Of a DNA stretch of 64,000 nucleotides, positions 24,310 to 32,990 are shown piece after piece. The notes beneath the pieces are model-generated. The model worked only from the letters and a program-made list of their open reading frames with translations. It made no database searches and was not told the origin of the DNA. Numbering within the stretch: position 1 is the stretch's first letter; every line of letters begins with the position of its first letter. The position numbers and the translations under genes were made by a program. Where the stretch lies: contig NZ_JAHUQD010000004.1 in assembly GCF_023838525.1 (NCBI RefSeq), positions 62,001 through 126,000 of the forward strand. Reading direction: 5' to 3'. Origin of the DNA: Caldicoprobacter algeriensis (GTDB taxonomy: Bacteria; Bacillota; Clostridia; Caldicoprobacterales; Caldicoprobacteraceae).

Positions 24310-27300
24310 GTGGCAGTGCAAGTGTTGAATTACCAGGAAAGAGAAATATTAGATGACCTGGAAGAGGTATTGTCCATATTAAAGCGGAAAAACAGGTCGG
24401 TGCGTCCCCGTGCGTTTTTGTGGAACAATGTAAGCGACGAGGTACACCGGCAAATCCTCTACATGGTAGCGCAGGAGCTCAATCTGCCCAGTCCCCGTTT
24501 CATCGCTTCAAAGGACCTAGAAAAGCATAAATTTAAATTTTTGGACAATCAGCCATTAAACGGCTTGTATTCATATTATAAAAACAGAGTACCCAGAAAA
24601 GAGGGCATTCATGTCATCACTAACATATGTGACCAGCTGGGCATTCCGCCGGTATCCGAGGACGAATGGATTCGTTATATCAGCACGCACAACATCTTCT
24701 CCTGGGGCAACATCCCGAAAGAGGCAAAGAGGAAAATATTGCTTATGGCCTGCCAGGAGCTGGGGTATCCCCATCCCATTTACATCAAAAACGATGATTT
24801 TTCACACAAGTTCAAGTTTTTAAACGGCAAAACCCTCACCGGGTTTTATAACTACTTCAAGAGCATCTCGCAGGATATAAGGGGCAGCGTTATAAAAAAC
24901 ATGTGCGACATGCTGGACATCGAGATCACCGAGCAGGACTGGATAACCTACATCACTGACCAGTCAATAAGCGTGTTCTGGGACGTCATCCCCCACAAAG
25001 TAATAAGGGATTTGCTGTTTAAGGCGGCACGAAAACTCGGCTACTCCAATCCCCGGATGATGTCGTCTGATGATTTGAAGGTGGGTCTAGACTTCCTAAA
25101 CGGCATGTCGCTGTACAGCTTTGCCTCCAGATTTTTCGGCTTAAACAGGGGCGGTATGCGCAGCATCGATTTCATATGCGACGTCTACGGAGTGCCCGAG
25201 CTGACCTTCGAAGAATGGCTGAACTTTATCTCCCATCAAAAGAACTTCAAATGGGAAGCGGTGCCCAAGCCCTACCTGGCAGAGATACTGTTTATGAAAG
25301 CCAGGGAGGAAGGCAAATCCAATCCACGGATGCTGAAGGCTGAAGATTTTTCCAAGCCTACCTCGTTTTTGAACAACAAAACCTTGACCAGCCTGTACAC
25401 CTACTACAGCATTCTCGCTTTCAACAGCGGGAAAGACACTATAACCTTTATGTGCGATGACCTGAATATTCCGCCGCTGAACATCCAAGAGTGGGTATCC
25501 CAGATCGGTGAGCCAAACTCCAAAGTTACATGGGAATCGGTCCCAAAGGAAATCGCCAGGGAAATACTGTACAGATGTGCGCAGGAACTTGGACTTAAAA
25601 ACCCTCGGCTTATGGGCTACAGGGACTTTTGTCTCACAAAATTTGAGTGCCTGAACGGCAAGACGCTGTCAGGGCTTTATTCATATTACAGCTTGAGGGC
25701 GCCTTCCGACGAAACCCCGGTTGTACAGTATATATGCGATTCGCTGGGGGTAGAAAAGTTAACAGTAAACGAGTGGATCAACATGATAGCCAACTGCAAT
25801 ATGTGCAGATGGGAAAGCGTTCCCTTAAGGGTACAGAGGGAAATAGTGATGCGGGCAGCCATTGAAATGCAGGTATTTCATCCCCGGCTCATGGGCACAA
25901 AGGAGTTTGACTCGGTGGAGCTCAAGTTTCTAAACAACAAAACATTGAGTGGCCTATATTACCACTATGCCGCCAAGCTCAATGACCCTGAGCAGCAGGT
26001 CACCGAGTTTATATTCAATACCCTGAATATACCAAGGATTGACATCAACCCCAAGACCGGAAGGCTAGCTACCACCGATAACATGTCCCACCGAAAGTAT
26101 TTTGATAGCCTGGCCAACATAAAGGCGGTGGTCAACGAATACTTAAAGAGGTTTGACCTTAAAAGCCTTTGCAGGAAACACACCTTTATTAAAAATGCCA
26201 AAAAGGCCGGGATATACAAAAAAGGACTGGTCACCGTGCTGGCACCCATGAACCGAAAGCAATACCTGGATTTTCTTTATGAGATATTGAAGGCCGTACC
26301 CAGGGACTGGCTGGGCCTCAGAAAACCTCGAAAAGGGGACTACAGGCTGCTGAAATCCGATCTTTACAAACTGGCAGGCATCGAAGGGCCTACAGAGGAA
26401 CCGGTCAACAAGATAAACTTTGCAAAACCCGAGCTGGTACAGCTTAAAGACAAAAAAACCGTCATTGAGGAGCTGAACGTCTACAAGAGGATCCTGGATA
26501 TAAAAATAAGGAAATTTCACGACATGAAGTGTATCTTCCTGGTTGAATTTGGGGACTCGTTCATATTCCAAATAGAAACAGCACTTTTCCCCGGCGAGGT
26601 CCTCACCTCAAATACTGGATACGAGTTCGAGGTGGTTGAATGCCGTGAGCACAAGACCAACGAGGGCTACATCATAGAGCTAAAGCCTTTAGAGCCCATC
26701 ACCGAAGAGGAAGTAGCACAAATCAGGACGTTCACCAGAAGCTCCAATGACGCCATACTATTGAACTACCTTGAAAATTTAACGCGTCAGATAGAGGATG
26801 ATACCCTATCTCCCCTTATGGCGGTGGTGCTGGGGCTTAAGAAGGAAGCGCCCCTGTCATTTGAAGATATAGACATGCTTCCCGACCACGCCTATCACAA
26901 CAAAAACCTGCTGGCCAATCAGGCCCAAAAACAGGCGGTGGCTCTAGCGTGCGCTTTGGACGGCGTCAACCACGTGCTTGAAATAGTGCAGGGGCCACCA
27001 GGTACCGGCAAGACCACACTGATAAAGGAGATCGCTTTGCAGTATTACTACGCCGGCAAAAACGTGCTCATACTGGCCAAGACCAACGTGGCCGTGGATA
27101 ACATACTTGAAAAGTTGATAGAGGACAAAGTGCGGGTCTTGCGAACCGGAAACAACATAGAGTTCAAATCCACCCTGCCGTATGCCCCCACCGTCTCAAC
27201 TTCCAACCCTGCTTATATGGCCAGGCTCAAGGGCACCAACAAGATTGTATTGGGTACTCCTTTGGGCTTTTATTTGGACAGAAATATGGAACCTGAAAAT

Positions 27301-28218
27301 TACGATATAGTGATTATAGATGAGGCTTCGCAGATGGATGTACCTGAGACGCTGTTCAGCCTGGGATTTGCAGGCAAGGGCATAATAATTGGAGACCATA
27401 TGCAAATACCTCCCTTCCCTATCCAAAACGAAGTTCTGCTGGAGTACGATCCCCATATGGATCTTCATACCAGCGAGGAGCTGCAGAAAAGCCTTTTTGA
27501 AAAGCTTATAACCGACAAAAAGAGGTTTAACTCGGTATTTCTCGACATAAACTACCGGACCGAAAACCCAAAAATGGTGTCCTTTATCTCGGAGCTGATA
27601 TACGATGGAAAGCTCTATCCCAATACCGACTCGCTGTATTACAAAATACCCCAGCAGAAAAGAGACCAGCTATTCCCCGACAACCCCATAGAAATCATCG
27701 ATACCTCTGAGTTTTTGGATCCTCAAACCCGGGCTGAAACTGAAGAAAACTCAACTTATTACAACATAAGCGAGGCCATGCTATCGGTCAAAAAAGTGCT
27801 GGACCTGCTAAAATCCGGGGAAAGGTTGGAGGACATATGCATCATTACGCCCTATAAGGCCCAAACCCAAAAGCTGAAGGAGGTATTTAAAGCAAATTCA
27901 AAGTATTTTTCTAACTTTAACTGCTCGCTGGAGGATTTCATTGAGCACAACATTTACACCATCGACTCCTTTCAGGGCCGCGAACAGGAAAACATCATAA
28001 TCAACTGGGTCAGGAGCAATTACAGCAGACCGGGTACATATACACGTACCGGATTTTTGAGAGATTACCGCAGGATAAATGTCGCACTATCCCGTGCAAA
28101 AAAGCGGCTTATACTTATAGGCGACTTTGCTACGCTGACTAAATCCGAGAACATGAAGGTCCAGTATATATTTTCCAAAATAAAGAGCATAAATAGAGAG
28201 GAAAAAATAGTTTTATAA
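24310..28218 (+). CDS. Six-repeat UPF1/DNA2-like SF1 helicase of unknown role
   Basis: About 1302 residues. Residues ~38-577 consist of six tandem modules of 91-94 residues starting at Trp38, 132, 224, 315, 408 and 501. The consensus is W..VP....R.ILY.A..ELG..NPR, DF, FLNGKTLSGLYSYY, ICD.LGIP and EEW. I recognise no named domain in them. A ~280-residue linker region (580-865) is followed by a complete SF1 helicase core: Q motif NQAQKQAV, Walker A GPPGTGKTT (~895), Ia AKTNVAVDN, II DEASQ (~1004), III GDHMQIPP, IV INYRTENP, V TIDSFQGRE and VI VALSRAKKRL (~1258). The DEASQ and GDHMQIPP forms place it with UPF1/DNA2-like 5'-3' helicases. No nuclease motif is visible. The start is a GTG at 24310 or 24316 after AAGGAG; the in-frame ATG at 24256 has no ribosome site. 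It appears to be transcribed alone. Confidence 0.88.
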   Translation: MAVQVLNYQEREILDDLEEVLSILKRKNRSVRPRAFLWNNVSDEVHRQILYMVAQELNLPSPRFIASKDLEKHKFKFLDNQPLNGLYSYYKNRVPRKEGIHVITNICDQLGIPPVSEDEWIRYISTHNIFSWGNIPKEAKRKILLMACQELGYPHPIYIKNDDFSHKFKFLNGKTLTGFYNYFKSISQDIRGSVIKNMCDMLDIEITEQDWITYITDQSISVFWDVIPHKVIRDLLFKAARKLGYSNPRMMSSDDLKVGLDFLNGMSLYSFASRFFGLNRGGMRSIDFICDVYGVPELTFEEWLNFISHQKNFKWEAVPKPYLAEILFMKAREEGKSNPRMLKAEDFSKPTSFLNNKTLTSLYTYYSILAFNSGKDTITFMCDDLNIPPLNIQEWVSQIGEPNSKVTWESVPKEIAREILYRCAQELGLKNPRLMGYRDFCLTKFECLNGKTLSGLYSYYSLRAPSDETPVVQYICDSLGVEKLTVNEWINMIANCNMCRWESVPLRVQREIVMRAAIEMQVFHPRLMGTKEFDSVELKFLNNKTLSGLYYHYAAKLNDPEQQVTEFIFNTLNIPRIDINPKTGRLATTDNMSHRKYFDSLANIKAVVNEYLKRFDLKSLCRKHTFIKNAKKAGIYKKGLVTVLAPMNRKQYLDFLYEILKAVPRDWLGLRKPRKGDYRLLKSDLYKLAGIEGPTEEPVNKINFAKPELVQLKDKKTVIEELNVYKRILDIKIRKFHDMKCIFLVEFGDSFIFQIETALFPGEVLTSNTGYEFEVVECREHKTNEGYIIELKPLEPITEEEVAQIRTFTRSSNDAILLNYLENLTRQIEDDTLSPLMAVVLGLKKEAPLSFEDIDMLPDHAYHNKNLLANQAQKQAVALACALDGVNHVLEIVQGPPGTGKTTLIKEIALQYYYAGKNVLILAKTNVAVDNILEKLIEDKVRVLRTGNNIEFKSTLPYAPTVSTSNPAYMARLKGTNKIVLGTPLGFYLDRNMEPENYDIVIIDEASQMDVPETLFSLGFAGKGIIIGDHMQIPPFPIQNEVLLEYDPHMDLHTSEELQKSLFEKLITDKKRFNSVFLDINYRTENPKMVSFISELIYDGKLYPNTDSLYYKIPQQKRDQLFPDNPIEIIDTSEFLDPQTRAETEENSTYYNISEAMLSVKKVLDLLKSGERLEDICIITPYKAQTQKLKEVFKANSKYFSNFNCSLEDFIEHNIYTIDSFQGREQENIIINWVRSNYSRPGTYTRTGFLRDYRRINVALSRAKKRLILIGDFATLTKSENMKVQYIFSKIKSINREEKIVL
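24421..26040 (+). repeat. Six tandem ~92-codon repeats within the helicase gene
   Basis: The units start at 24421, 24703, 24979, 25252, 25531 and 25810, giving spacings of 282, 276, 273, 279 and 279 bp, all multiples of three. They are clearly related as protein but diverged as DNA, so the duplication is old and maintained by selection. The last unit has lost the ICD Cys (FIFNTL). Confidence 0.9.
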
Positions 28219-28274
28219 TTCCGACTTTCGGGGAATACTAAGGAAGAGATTTCGATGCCAAAGGAGTTGATGTA

Positions 28275-28478
28275 ATGGATCGCTTAGCCCTTATCCTGGT
28301 CATAATAGGGGCCCTGAACTGGGGACTTATAGGTCTCTTCCGGTTCGATCTGGTGGCAACCCTATTTGGTGGGCGCGACGCTTTGCTCAGCAGAATCGTA
28401 TACACCATAGTAGGCGTTGCAGGGGCGTATTGCATAAGCTTTCTTTTCCGCGAAAGAGAAAAAGCAGCACAGAGATAA
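28275..28478 (+). CDS. DUF378 family small membrane protein
   Basis: 67 residues with two membrane segments: ALILVIIGALNWGLIGLF, typical of DUF378 (YuzA-like) proteins, and a second helix at ~40-60 ending in a basic tail. AAAGGAG lies eight bases ahead of the ATG. Function is unknown. It is 56 bp after the helicase and could be co-transcribed with it, but DUF378 genes occur in many unrelated contexts. Confidence 0.85.
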   Translation: MDRLALILVIIGALNWGLIGLFRFDLVATLFGGRDALLSRIVYTIVGVAGAYCISFLFREREKAAQR

Positions 28479-28490
28479 TACACACACAAA

Positions 28491-28517
28491 AAGCAGGGCA
28501 AAGAGCTTGCCCTGCTT
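28491..28517. terminator. Terminator between DUF378 and SASP genes
   Basis: Perfect 11-bp stem AAGCAGGGCAA with its complement and a 5-nt loop. A T run follows on the minus strand, so the main user is the spore protein gene. Confidence 0.88.
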
Positions 28518-28533
28518 CCTAATTTATGGCTCG

Positions 28534-28773
28534 TTATTGTTGACCGGCCATCTGTCTCTGCTGCTGCTCAATCATCTTCTTTACCATATTACCGCCGATT
28601 CTGCCTGCATCTTTGGCCGAAATGTTGCCATTGTAACCCTGTTGGAGATTTATGCCCAACTGACCGGCTATTTCGAACTTCATCTGGTCCAAAGCCTGCT
28701 TGGCTTCAGGAACCAGTTTTTTGTTTCTGCTGGTACCAGTATTGTTGTTGCGGTTCTGGAATTGCTGTATCAT
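28534..28773 (-). CDS. Alpha/beta-type small acid-soluble spore protein
   Basis: 79 residues rich in Gln and Asn. It has the family helices KKLVPEAKQALDQMKFEIAGQLG, given here in parts: PEAKQALDQMKFEIA and GQLGINL, then GNISAKDAGRIGGNMVKKMI. The FEIA segment is the GPR protease cleavage site. These proteins coat and protect spore DNA. A strong GGGAGGTG ribosome site precedes the ATG. It shows the host forms endospores. Confidence 0.96.
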   Translation of the reverse strand: MIQQFQNRNNNTGTSRNKKLVPEAKQALDQMKFEIAGQLGINLQQGYNGNISAKDAGRIGGNMVKKMIEQQQRQMAGQQ

Positions 28774-28837
28774 CTAATTTCACCTCCCGTCTACCCTTAG
28801 TATTCCACGGGACCATTAAAAATAAACGGCTCTCTCT

Positions 28838-29278
28838 TTATTGCATTATATTTACTGGCCTGGAAGGTTCAGAGATCTCGCTTAGGGCCTCGCCAGCTTT
28901 TTCTACAAGACGGTATCTGGTGGCAAGATCTCCTATTGAAACCATGCCCACCAGCTTATCGTTTTGCACAACCGGCAGCCTTCGAATCTTGTGCTGGGCC
29001 ATCAACTCTGCTGCCTCTTCCACTTCCATAGAGGGACTTGCATAAATGACCTCCCTGGTCATCACTGTCCTTACCGGAGTGGTCTTTGGATCTCCACCGC
29101 TGGCAATATTTCTAACCACAATGTCCCTATCTGTCAAAATGCCCACAACCTTGCCATCATGCTGGCAAACAGGAAGAGCACCTACATTATGAATCTGCAT
29201 AAGCTTACAGGCATCCATTACCGTATTGTCCGGCCCCACAACCGCAACCCGTGTAGTCATTATATCCCGCAGCTCCAT
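28838..29278 (-). CDS. CBS domain pair protein
   Basis: 146 residues made of two CBS domains (~1-60 and ~70-130): DIMTTRVAVVGPDNTVMDAC, GILTDRDIVVRNIA, VMTREVIYASPSMEVEEAA and GMVSIGDLATR. CBS pairs bind adenine nucleotides or c-di-AMP. The ATG has TAGGAGGT upstream. Free-standing CBS pairs of this type are common in spore formers and lack a defined role. Confidence 0.9.
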   Translation of the reverse strand: MELRDIMTTRVAVVGPDNTVMDACKLMQIHNVGALPVCQHDGKVVGILTDRDIVVRNIASGGDPKTTPVRTVMTREVIYASPSMEVEEAAELMAQHKIRRLPVVQNDKLVGMVSIGDLATRYRLVEKAGEALSEISEPSRPVNIMQ

Positions 29279-29506
29279 AATTCTACCTCCTATTTTCCTA
29301 AAATTAATTTATTCCTATCCATCTTTTTTAGTTTCCCACGCGCCCATACAATTATTCTGCTCAAATTTTCAAAATAGCTGAATTTGTGATCAAAGCTTTG
29401 AATCCATGACATATTACACACCTTTGTATTTAAGTAGCTGCAAATCCTTTCACGCTAAAAATCAAAATATCGACAATAAAGAATATAATGATTTTTCTGA
29501 AATATT

Positions 29507-29607
29507 CACATTATCCACAGAGTTATCAACAGCCCTTGTCCACCTGTTTTAGCCGTTTCCACAGGATGTTCACATTATCCACACACTTCTTGGCCACATT
29601 ATCCACA
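29507..29607 (+). promoter_or_regulatory. Cluster of DnaA boxes
   Basis: Three perfect TTATCCACA boxes (29511-29519, 29575-29583, 29599-29607), each in the larger repeat CACATTATCCACA, plus the variants TTATCAACA (29523-29531) and TTGTCCACC (29536-29544). All have the same orientation. An AT-rich stretch (29440-29510) adjoins on the left. The last box overlaps the tsaD stop codon. No dnaA gene is near. The rest of 29279-29598 contains no gene that I can see. Confidence 0.75.
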
Positions 29608-30684
29608 TTGGGTACGGCTGCTCACAATGTTAGAAAAGCTGGGCTCCACAGTCAGCAATAGGTCATGTATTTTCCCCTTCATGAGGCTGTAATAAGCCGC
29701 GCAGGCTATCATAGCGGCGTTATCGGTACACAGCACCGGTGAAGGATAATAAAGTTCAAAGCCACATTCCTCGGCTTTCTGCTTCATACACTCCCTCAAT
29801 GAAGAATTGGCAGCCACGCCACCCGCCAGGGCTATCCTGGTCACCCCTATTTTTTGAGCAGCTTTGATGGTCTTGTCCACCAAAACATCCACCACGGCCT
29901 GCTGAAAGCTGGCTGCGATATCGACAATGCTGTAGCTTTCGTTGCGCTGCTCCAGGCTATTGAGATAGTTGAGCACTGCCGTCTTAAGCCCGCTGAAGCT
30001 AAAATCGAAATTGTCCTCCTCCATGTAGGCCCGCGGAAACTGCACCGCCTCTGGGTTTCCCTGCTTTGCTATAGAATCAATGGCCGGCCCGCCGGGATAA
30101 CTCAATCCCAAAGCCCTTGCCACCTTATCGTAAGCCTCTCCTGCCGCATCATCACGGGTTTGCCCTATAAGGCTGTACTCCCCGTAATCCTTAACCCACA
30201 CCAGGTGCGTATGCCCCCCCGACACCACCAGGCAAAGGAAAGGCGGCTCAAGTTCGGGATGCGCAATATAATTTGCGCTTATGTGCCCCTCGATGTGGTC
30301 CACTCCCACAAGAGGTAGGCGAAGGGCGTAGGCCAGCGCTTTGGCAACGGACATCCCCACCAGCAAGGCTCCTACCAGGCCCGGCCCGAATGTGACGGCA
30401 ATGCAATCCAGCTGCTCAAACCCTATCCCCGCTTCCTCCAGCGCTTCGTCAATTATGGGGCTTATCATTTCCACGTGTTTTCGCGACGCTATCTCGGGCA
30501 CCACGCCCCCATATCGCCTGTGGAGTTCAATCTGGGATGAAATCTTGTTACTAAGCACGGTACGGCCGTTTTTTACAACCGCTGCCGAGGTCTCATCGCA
30601 GGAAGTCTCTATGGCTAGAATGATAATCTCATCTTTATGTTTTAATACTTCAACCCTTTTTCTCATATCATCAAAATACGACAT
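29599..30684 (-). CDS. tsaD: tRNA N6-adenosine threonylcarbamoyltransferase
   Basis: 361 residues of the Kae1/Qri7/YgjD family: [16 protein letters not shown], the metal-binding [49 protein letters not shown] and [11 protein letters not shown]. With TsaB, TsaE and TsaC it makes the t6A37 modification of ANN-decoding tRNAs. An N-terminal stretch of ~20 residues precedes the usual start; AAGGAGG supports the ATG at 30684. tsaB and tsaE lie 1.6-2.8 kb upstream in the same direction. Confidence 0.96.
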   Translation of the reverse strand: MSYFDDMRKRVEVLKHKDEIIILAIETSCDETSAAVVKNGRTVLSNKISSQIELHRRYGGVVPEIASRKHVEMISPIIDEALEEAGIGFEQLDCIAVTFGPGLVGALLVGMSVAKALAYALRLPLVGVDHIEGHISANYIAHPELEPPFLCLVVSGGHTHLVWVKDYGEYSLIGQTRDDAAGEAYDKVARALGLSYPGGPAIDSIAKQGNPEAVQFPRAYMEEDNFDFSFSGLKTAVLNYLNSLEQRNESYSIVDIAASFQQAVVDVLVDKTIKAAQKIGVTRIALAGGVAANSSLRECMKQKAEECGFELYYPSPVLCTDNAAMIACAAYYSLMKGKIHDLLLTVEPSFSNIVSSRTQCG

Positions 30685-30796
30685 AATCGTATCCTCCTTA
30701 AAAATTAAAACTTCCGTTTTTTATTCTAAATTAATGTAACACTCTAACGAATCATACATAACATGATATTGAAGTTAATAAAAGGAGTGATGATAG

Positions 30797-30979
30797 GTGG
30801 CCAATCTCTTAAGTTTCTTTGGCGGCGATAACAATATACTTCTACTTATTTTACTGTTATTGATCTTTAGCGACGGGGGGAAATTCTTCCACGATGATGA
30901 CTCACTCTTCTTAATCATTATACTAATCATTCTATTTTGCTTCTGCGGGGGTTTTAAGATTTTCAGCAATGAAGGTTAA
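30797..30979 (+). CDS. Small hydrophobic membrane protein
   Basis: 60 residues with two hydrophobic segments, NILLLILLLLIFSDGG and LFLIIILIILFCFCGG, separated by the acidic FHDDD. The start is a GTG at 30797 with AAAGGAGTGATG upstream. Small glycine-flanked hydrophobic proteins of this kind, for example YjcZ-like ones, are common in spore formers, but I cannot assign a family. The good ribosome site and compositional bias support a real gene. Confidence 0.6.
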   Translation: MANLLSFFGGDNNILLLILLLLIFSDGGKFFHDDDSLFLIIILIILFCFCGGFKIFSNEG

Positions 30980-31071
30980 TAATCCCTAAAACCACTATCA
31001 AACAAGCCCTCCCTACAAAAAGGGATGAATTCCCTACTTATACGACCAAGGGATAGGACATGAACTTAGCC

Positions 31072-31797
31072 CTATCCCTGCTTCCATTTTAACCTTTCCA
31101 ACCATACACAAATGCCACCAAGTAAGACACCCACAGCCAGCATCCCTAAAATAAAATGCGTTATTATTCTGATAACAATGTCATAGAAAAATTGTTCCGG
31201 CACTATCTGTATAAGAATGTCAGTCTGCGGATTAAGCAGCCAAAGGTCGTTATCAAAGAAAATATAATGGAAATAATTCCAGTAAGGCGTAAAATCTTCA
31301 TTTATCAATACCAGCAAAGCTCCACCTATCAAAACTAAAAACATAAGTAAAAGCAAATAGGCTTTAAACAGCCATCTTATCATATCTGCTTTTTTGATCA
31401 ATATATAAAGTATAATCAGAAAAAAAATAAATCCAATGATTAAAACTCTCCGCAATTGATATCCCTTCATGAACAATTCCCTGACATCGATCATATGGGC
31501 TATCTCTCGTTCATTAAAAACATGCCTTTCCTGTCCGTTGATGACGGCTCTTATATTCAAATCGGGCCTTTTGCCTCGTATATAATCCAAAAGGGCTTGA
31601 GTGACCTCCATGAGCTCCTGCTCGGAGATACCGATGGCCTCAGGGCGCTTCAGCTTCTCATACTCGGCGCTGTAAAAATCAAGGTCAAAGGCAGAAATCT
31701 CTATGCAGGTAAGCAGAAGTATAAAGGCCAGTAAAAATATCACCGCCAAAGAGACGAAAAATATCACTGTCCTCGATTTGCTCAACTCATTCATCAT
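31072..31797 (-). CDS. TIGR01906/DUF1461 family integral membrane protein
   Basis: 241 residues with an N-terminal helix (~10-31), an extracellular region containing the family-typical LMEVTQALLDYIRGK and FNEREIAHMIDVRELF, then four helices (~118-135, 143-165, ~186-205, 210-230). Function is unknown. It follows rimI by three bases and is probably its operon partner. A hairpin AGGGATAGG/CCTATCCCT (31049-31079) overlaps the stop codon but lacks a good T run. Confidence 0.85.
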   Translation of the reverse strand: MMNELSKSRTVIFFVSLAVIFLLAFILLLTCIEISAFDLDFYSAEYEKLKRPEAIGISEQELMEVTQALLDYIRGKRPDLNIRAVINGQERHVFNEREIAHMIDVRELFMKGYQLRRVLIIGFIFFLIILYILIKKADMIRWLFKAYLLLLMFLVLIGGALLVLINEDFTPYWNYFHYIFFDNDLWLLNPQTDILIQIVPEQFFYDIVIRIITHFILGMLAVGVLLGGICVWLERLKWKQG

Positions 31798-31800
31798 CGC

Positions 31801-32277
31801 CTATTCCCCCTGTATCAAACCCAGCGTACGGCTTATGCTAAAATTCCACATTATGATGGCATCCTCGTTTTTATCGCTGTAATATCCCTTTCGCACGCCC
31901 ACCTCAACAAATCCCAGCTTTTTATACAGGCTTTGAGCGGCTATATTGGAAGCCCTGACCTCCAACGTCATCCTGTCTATCCCCATTCGATGGGCTTCCG
32001 TCATCAAAGCCTTAAGGATGGCCTCGCCTATTCCCTTCCTTCGAAAAAGGGGATGCACCGCTATGTTGGTTATATGGGCTTCGTCAACAATGAGCCACAT
32101 CCCGCCGTACCCGACCACAGTCCCCGAATGTTCAGCCACCACATACCTGGCACATCTATTTTTTTCCACCTCGAGCACGAAGGATTGCCTGGACCATGGA
32201 ACCGAAAAGCACATCTTCTCTATATCCCATACCGCATCGATATCATCAGATGTAATTAGGCGAATGATATACTCCAC
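31801..32277 (-). CDS. rimI: Ribosomal protein bS18 alanine N-acetyltransferase-like GNAT
   Basis: 158 residues of GNAT fold: VWDIEKMCFSVPWSRQSF, the acetyl-CoA loop RRKGIGEAIL, the ITNIAVHPLFR strand and EVRASNIAAQSLYKKLGFVEVG. The GTG at 32277 shares its G with the tsaB stop codon, and AAGGAGG lies upstream. Its place beside tsaB/tsaE/tsaD is the common Firmicutes arrangement. Confidence 0.9.
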   Translation of the reverse strand: MEYIIRLITSDDIDAVWDIEKMCFSVPWSRQSFVLEVEKNRCARYVVAEHSGTVVGYGGMWLIVDEAHITNIAVHPLFRRKGIGEAILKALMTEAHRMGIDRMTLEVRASNIAAQSLYKKLGFVEVGVRKGYYSDKNEDAIIMWNFSISRTLGLIQGE

Positions 32278-32990
32278 TAGCAACCGGCCTCCTTACTGCG
32301 CTTTTCAAACCTCTGCTCGGCCTGCGATTTGCGCAGGTAAAACGGCTGCAGCTCCCAGTAGTTTTGTGTATCCCCTGCCAGCGCCCTTTCAAGAGCCAGC
32401 CATGCGATGGAGGAAGCCCTCTGCAGAGCATGGGTGGGGGGCGCAAACACCGCCCGGCTACCCATTCTCTCCTCTATAACGCTTCTGTAAGCAAATATCC
32501 CATCGCCGCAAAAGTGGACAGGCTCATCCCACCTGTTGAGTACCTCTATCAATTTTTCAACAGATACAGCCAAATACTCTTCCAGGCGTTCCAGCCCACC
32601 TCTACTCCATCTGTACACCGATGTATAAACTTGTGCACGCCTGGCATCCATTATGGGACAAATCAGCCCCTGAGCGCAGGTCAAATTAAACGCCAACCCA
32701 TCAAGGGTTGGAACCCCCACCACCGGTTTCTTTAATGCTTGGGCCAACCCTTTGACGGTGGCCACCCCAATGCGCAGCCCTGTAAAGGAGCCGGGGCCGT
32801 ACGCCACCGCAAAGACGTCTATCTCTCCGAGCACCAGTGAAGCGTCCTCTAAAACCTGTTCCACTGCCGGCATCAATTTTTGGGAATGGTTTCGCTCCTG
32901 ATTCAATATGTATTCTGCCAGCAACCTCTGCTCATCCACTACGGCCACCGAAATCACAGCAGAAGAAGTCTCCACCGCCAGCACCTTCAT
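32277..32990 (-). CDS. tsaB: t6A biosynthesis protein TsaB
   Basis: 237 residues with the ASKHA-fold N-terminus VLAVETSSAVISVAVVD, NHSQKLMPAVEQVL, the TsaB/TsaD interface block AYGPGSFTGLRIGVATVKGLA and PIMDARRAQVYTSVY. It is a non-catalytic partner of TsaD. The start overlaps the tsaE stop by 4 nt (ATGA). Confidence 0.94.
   Translation of the reverse strand: MKVLAVETSSAVISVAVVDEQRLLAEYILNQERNHSQKLMPAVEQVLEDASLVLGEIDVFAVAYGPGSFTGLRIGVATVKGLAQALKKPVVGVPTLDGLAFNLTCAQGLICPIMDARRAQVYTSVYRWSRGGLERLEEYLAVSVEKLIEVLNRWDEPVHFCGDGIFAYRSVIEERMGSRAVFAPPTHALQRASSIAWLALERALAGDTQNYWELQPFYLRKSQAEQRFEKRSKEAGC

Noticed and set aside
28219-28274. Terminator after the helicase gene
   Set aside because: The inverted repeat ATTCC/GGAAT is short and has no T run, so I did not call it.
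29440-29607. Chromosomal replication origin
   Set aside because: DnaA boxes and an AT-rich stretch are present, but no dnaA, dnaN or rpmH is nearby and the flanking genes are housekeeping. It is kept as a DnaA-box cluster only.
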